From positions 7,247,060 through 7,309,059 of the forward strand of contig OX442314.1 of NCBI GenBank assembly GCA_949358305.1: 62,000 nucleotides of DNA. The letters run 5' to 3'. Shown here piece after piece: positions 58,868-62,000 of this stretch. Made by a program: the position numbers and the translations under genes. Each line of letters starts with the position of its first letter. Position 1 is the first letter of the stretch. The DNA comes from Strigamia acuminata. Taxonomy: Eukaryota > Arthropoda > Chilopoda > Geophilomorpha > Linotaeniidae. The notes under the pieces are model-generated. The model was not told where the DNA came from. It was given only the letters and a program-made list of their open reading frames with translations, and did no database searches.

Positions 58868-61800
58868 CGAAACATGTCAGTTATGATCTTGACTGCTTTT
58901 TCAAACTCAGCTGTTGACACTGGTTTGTCCTTTTTAGAGGAAGGGCAGTCTTTTTGCCAATGCCCTAATTTTTTGCATAAATTGCATGGATCAGTGGCAG
59001 GCGATTTCTTTTTCGTTGCTGCTGGCGAGGCAGAACGAGAACGAGCGTCAGACCGGCGCTCTGGCGACACCGCAGGTGACTTTGAATTCCTTTCGGTATT
59101 CACCTTTGATGCGTCAAAAGAAACCTTTTTTGATTTCATTCTTGGCTTCCATTTGCCTGCAACGGGGTTATTTTTTGCTAACAACGCCGCTGCTTTGGCT
59201 AATAAAGCCAACGTCTCATCTCCTGCTTCCTCCTCCTCTTCAGCTTCTTCAGCTTCAGACGACGGAGTTTCAGCTCCAGTTATATTTGCATGTAACTTAG
59301 GAACTGAATGAGGATTTTTGACGTCCTTTTTGGAAGATTCTTTTTTCGAACTCTTCTCATCCACTTCGTCTAGAAAGTCTTCGTAACTAGGTGGCTGCAA
59401 CAATTTCAAACCATTAAAGGTTTCATTGTTTTGCTCAGCGAGTCTTTTCTCTCGCTTTAAGTACGCTGACCTTTCGGCTTCTGTAAGATAAGCTTTGTAC
59501 TTTTCGTCAATGCGCAATTGATTGACTTCCATGAATTCGTTTAACTCGGAGAATTTCCCCGGGTCGGGAGCGTCCGACATCATCAGAATATTTTTACTAT
59601 ATTCTGTGAGGCCAGCTCTAAACTGATCATCTGCTGTTGCATCAGTAACAGCATGTGGCATTCTGCCAAGCAGATTCTCTGCTCTTAGCATGTACGAATG
59701 TAAGCTTTCGCCTTTTCGTTGCTTAAGACATCTCCAAAGCGTCTTGATGTCTTCGCTCGATTCACCAAATTTAAACATAAATTGTTTAACGAAGTCATCC
59801 CACTTCGTGAAGTCTTTCCTGCGAAACCACTCCTTGACACCGCCAACTAGTATTCTTGGTACTAGATGGGCCAATGCACCTTCACAGCTAAAACTGTGAA
59901 CTTTGCCTAGTTCAAATATTTCCAGCAAGAGGTTTGACCCTGCTTGCCAATTTCCATTATAGGCGTGTGGGATAACTCGATCCCATCTAATGAACTTTTC
60001 ATCTGTTGTTTGATGAGTCCATTTATCAGAAGTAAATTCACTTATTTTTTGCAAAATAATTTTATCCCTTCTGCTTTTTCGCTGTTGTTGAGCATTTTGC
60101 CTCAACAACTGGTCAATCTCATCTTTCGTGTAGAAATCGGGTCTTTGAGTTCTACTACGTGTTCTGTGACGAGATCGCCCTCTCACACTGGGACGTGAGG
60201 AATCTGTATCTGACGCAGATTCATGATTCGGATTTGGCGGCGGATCAGGGTCCGGAGGATCGTCGCCATCTGGCGGACGACGGTCTCCATTTGGTGGTCC
60301 CCTTCCATTTCGATTGCCATTCGAATTGTGGTCACGTGAGTGGCCACCTCCATGTCCATCTGAACTGTCTCCACCTGGTGGGTCACCACCTGGCGGATTT
60401 CCACGGTATCTCGGCCCATCACGGATGTCGTTGTGACAATCTCGTTTTGGTGAGCCTTCTCGCGGATTATCGTGTGACCGTCCACGATCGTGTGGTTTCT
60501 CACGTTCTTTATTCTTTTTCGCCAGCAATCCAATTAATTGGTCACTATTGCTAAAGAATCTATCCGAATTTTGCGGAACTTTTGGGGAATGATATTCGGT
60601 CGGGTCTGGTTGTCGCTTTCTCTTTTTGCGACTGTGATGACTATTACGGCTTCCACGACTACTGCGTGAGTCATCACTGTCAGTCCAACTTGATTGTCGA
60701 CTGACTTTTGGTTTAGCTGATGTTAAATCAATCAACTCAGGTGATTTGGAAGCACCTTTTTGCAAAACTGGGGCTGGCTTTGCAAAATTATCTTCGCCGC
60801 AAACGTCTTGTACTTTTTGTACGACTACTGCAAAGTTCTCTTGTACCGTCAACAGATCTGCGCGAAGAATTTCGTTTTCACGAGCTTGCGCAGCTAAGTC
60901 GGCACGTAATAACTGCTCTGCAGTACTTTGACTTTTGGCGGCTTGACCAGCATCAATTACGGACTGCTGTCGAGCGAGAAATACTTCGTTTTCTCGTTGT
61001 GCTAATCTCTTAGCTCTTGCTGCTTGCTCTGCAGCATGATTCTCGTAATTTCGAGAAGTGGAGGGAATTACTTCCCTCGCTCGAACTGGGGCGGTTAGTT
61101 CGGCAGTCATTAAATTTGTGTTGGCTTCTCGCAAATTTGCGTTGGCCAATCTCAAATTTTCATTAGCAATTTCTAAATCTTTTTGGGCTTGATTTAGTTG
61201 CTCGAGCCTTTGTTGTTGCTCTTCGTCAGTAATTAGCCAGGAAGCTTTTTCCTGCTCTAATTGTAACAACTTAACATGGTCATTCGCACGTTGTTGTTTT
61301 AGTTCGGCATTTTGCTGATGCATTTCTGCACGCATTCGCTCGAACTCTGCTTGCAAGCTTGTTCTGACGATTTCAACGTCTTTTTGGCTTTGTTTGCGAA
61401 CCATAGCTTTGTGGATTTGTTCCACAGTCATTTCGCTAGTGACTTTTACTCCCTCGAGCCTAGCTTGCTCACGGAGTGCGTCCATCATGGTTACACGCAC
61501 GGGAGAATGAGAAACTTCCATATTGGAGTTCTCAGAATCTTGTTGTGCTGCACCTTGAACCGGTGATGAATTCAGCGAGTGCTCTGCACTTGATGATTGA
61601 ATTCGTAAATTCAAATCATCGTTTTGCGACTTGGAACGGCCACTTCCAGTTGGATTGTTTAAGTCCAACTGGCCGCTTGGCGGGGATGGCTGTTGTCGCT
61701 CCAACGCTTGCGTGAATTCATTCACGATTAACTGTGCCGAGTTACAGTTAGCTGTTTGATCCATAGTTTCAAACAGTTCTTGTGACTCAGTCACTTCTTG

Positions 61801-61878
61801 ATCCACGACTGGTAGATCGATGGCCACTCGTCTCTTCGCTGGTCTGCCTCTCGGTCTCTTTTCGCCTGGAGTCGCCAT
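58855..61878 (-). CDS. gag: Gag polyprotein of the large LTR element
   Basis: 1007 aa. It begins MATPGEKRPRGRPAKRR, an AT-hook-like basic N-terminus. A long Gln/Glu/Ala coiled coil lies at about 150-330. A Gly/Asp/Pro- and Arg-Ser-rich region follows, with GRSRHRTRSRTQR near 590. The capsid-like retrotransposon-Gag domain (about 640-830) contains KWDDFVKQFMFKFGE and GESLHSYMLRAEN. The zinc knuckle CNLCKKLGHWQKDC (CX2CX4HX4C) is at about 963-976. The last codons CGA AAA AAC TTG TAG contain the frameshift heptamer. The capsid part is recognisably related to the Gag at 32130-35168, although the ends differ. Confidence 0.9.
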   Translation of the reverse strand: MATPGEKRPRGRPAKRRVAIDLPVVDQEVTESQELFETMDQTANCNSAQLIVNEFTQALERQQPSPPSGQLDLNNPTGSGRSKSQNDDLNLRIQSSSAEHSLNSSPVQGAAQQDSENSNMEVSHSPVRVTMMDALREQARLEGVKVTSEMTVEQIHKAMVRKQSQKDVEIVRTSLQAEFERMRAEMHQQNAELKQQRANDHVKLLQLEQEKASWLITDEEQQQRLEQLNQAQKDLEIANENLRLANANLREANTNLMTAELTAPVRAREVIPSTSRNYENHAAEQAARAKRLAQRENEVFLARQQSVIDAGQAAKSQSTAEQLLRADLAAQARENEILRADLLTVQENFAVVVQKVQDVCGEDNFAKPAPVLQKGASKSPELIDLTSAKPKVSRQSSWTDSDDSRSSRGSRNSHHSRKKRKRQPDPTEYHSPKVPQNSDRFFSNSDQLIGLLAKKNKEREKPHDRGRSHDNPREGSPKRDCHNDIRDGPRYRGNPPGGDPPGGDSSDGHGGGHSRDHNSNGNRNGRGPPNGDRRPPDGDDPPDPDPPPNPNHESASDTDSSRPSVRGRSRHRTRSRTQRPDFYTKDEIDQLLRQNAQQQRKSRRDKIILQKISEFTSDKWTHQTTDEKFIRWDRVIPHAYNGNWQAGSNLLLEIFELGKVHSFSCEGALAHLVPRILVGGVKEWFRRKDFTKWDDFVKQFMFKFGESSEDIKTLWRCLKQRKGESLHSYMLRAENLLGRMPHAVTDATADDQFRAGLTEYSKNILMMSDAPDPGKFSELNEFMEVNQLRIDEKYKAYLTEAERSAYLKREKRLAEQNNETFNGLKLLQPPSYEDFLDEVDEKSSKKESSKKDVKNPHSVPKLHANITGAETPSSEAEEAEEEEEAGDETLALLAKAAALLAKNNPVAGKWKPRMKSKKVSFDASKVNTERNSKSPAVSPERRSDARSRSASPAATKKKSPATDPCNLCKKLGHWQKDCPSSKKDKPVSTAEFEKAVKIITDMFRKNL
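58861..58867 (-). promoter_or_regulatory. -1 ribosomal frameshift heptamer A AAA AAC at the Gag-Pol junction
   Basis: On the minus strand, in the Gag frame CGA AAA AAC TTG TAG, the X XXY YYZ heptamer A AAA AAC lies two codons before the Gag stop. A -1 slip gives ...K K L V D A D P S and runs into the open Pol frame without a stop. No downstream pseudoknot was worked out. Confidence 0.8.
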
Positions 61879-61972
61879 TTTTCAAATGAAGACAAAGAAA
61901 GGATAGAGAAGAAAGATAAGCAAGATAAAAATGGCGGGTAAATTTTAAACTATCAAAATTTATACAATGACT

Positions 61973-61990
61973 ATCCCGGACGGGCCCCCA
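61973..61990 (-). promoter_or_regulatory. Primer binding site, tRNA-Pro type
   Basis: TGGGGGCCCGTCCGGGAT on the minus strand, 2 nt after the 5' LTR; identical to 35268-35285. Confidence 0.85.
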
Positions 61991-62000
61991 CGTGCTGCGA

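Larger units (their letters stand above)
50611..62000 (-). mobile_element. Ty3/gypsy-type LTR retrotransposon with a third ORF (>11.4 kb)
   Basis: The 3' LTR is 50611-51569 (959 bp). The window ends 8 bp into the 5' LTR (61993-62000), which begins with the same TGCTGCGA. The interior on the minus strand reads primer site, Gag (61878-58855), Pol by -1 frameshift (to 54608), then a three-exon third ORF (54418-51622), and a purine tract AAATGGGGGGATG at the 3' LTR. All large frames are uninterrupted, so it may be recent and functional. It disrupts channel copy 3. LTR divergence and target duplication cannot be scored because the 5' LTR is cut off. Confidence 0.92.

Overview
This window is eukaryotic and metazoan, most likely arthropod. 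Genes are split by short GT-AG introns. There are DEG/ENaC channel genes, Cys-rich secreted peptide genes, Tc1/mariner and hAT transposons and Ty3/gypsy-type LTR elements. A short interstitial (CCTAA)n tract at 47787-47820 matches the arthropod telomere motif TTAGG. The species cannot be named from the sequence. Exon limits were read by eye from splice signals and homologous copies; expect errors of 1-2 bases.

Left part (1 to about 22.2 kb): CpG- and GC-rich coding exons sit between AT-rich simple repeats, mostly on the minus strand. One large 14-exon gene (87-4939) and two small 3-exon genes (6438-6937, 8805-9322) share a domain of two unusual C2H2-like fingers. A phase-0 four-exon gene for an acidic coiled-coil protein lies at 11025-12349, and one isolated exon at 19067-19468. 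GC-rich palindromic satellites built from CCGTTAACGG-like units lie at 9630-10145 and 20105-21290, the second inside a 2-kb inverted repeat. A 5.4-kb foldback-armed Tc1-like transposon (12476-17902) carries an intact three-exon DD35E transposase and sits in the 5' leader of the coiled-coil gene.

Middle and right part (22.7-50.6 kb): AT-rich. It holds a tandem array of three DEG/ENaC genes (22705-30307, 38720-44217, 48950-50610) with two CSalpha-beta-type secreted peptide genes (44855-45074, 46652-46871) between the second and third. Channel copies 1 and 2 encode two complete channel halves in one reading frame: TM1-ectodomain-TM2-linker-TM1-ectodomain-TM2. Both halves have the same exon sizes and phases, so a whole gene was duplicated and fused. 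Copy 1 is 5'-truncated and riddled with transposons. Copy 2 has one 1-bp frameshift and one stop. Copy 3 is cut in its first TM2 by an LTR element.

LTR elements: a 5.3-kb Gag-only element (30899-36225) with near-identical 938-bp LTRs, and a >11.4-kb autonomous element (50611 to beyond the window) with Gag, Pol and a third, spliced ORF in the envelope position. Both are on the minus strand and share a tRNA-Pro-type primer site and LTR termini, so the large one could mobilise the small one. The Gag-Pol junction of the large one has a canonical A AAA AAC slippery heptamer.
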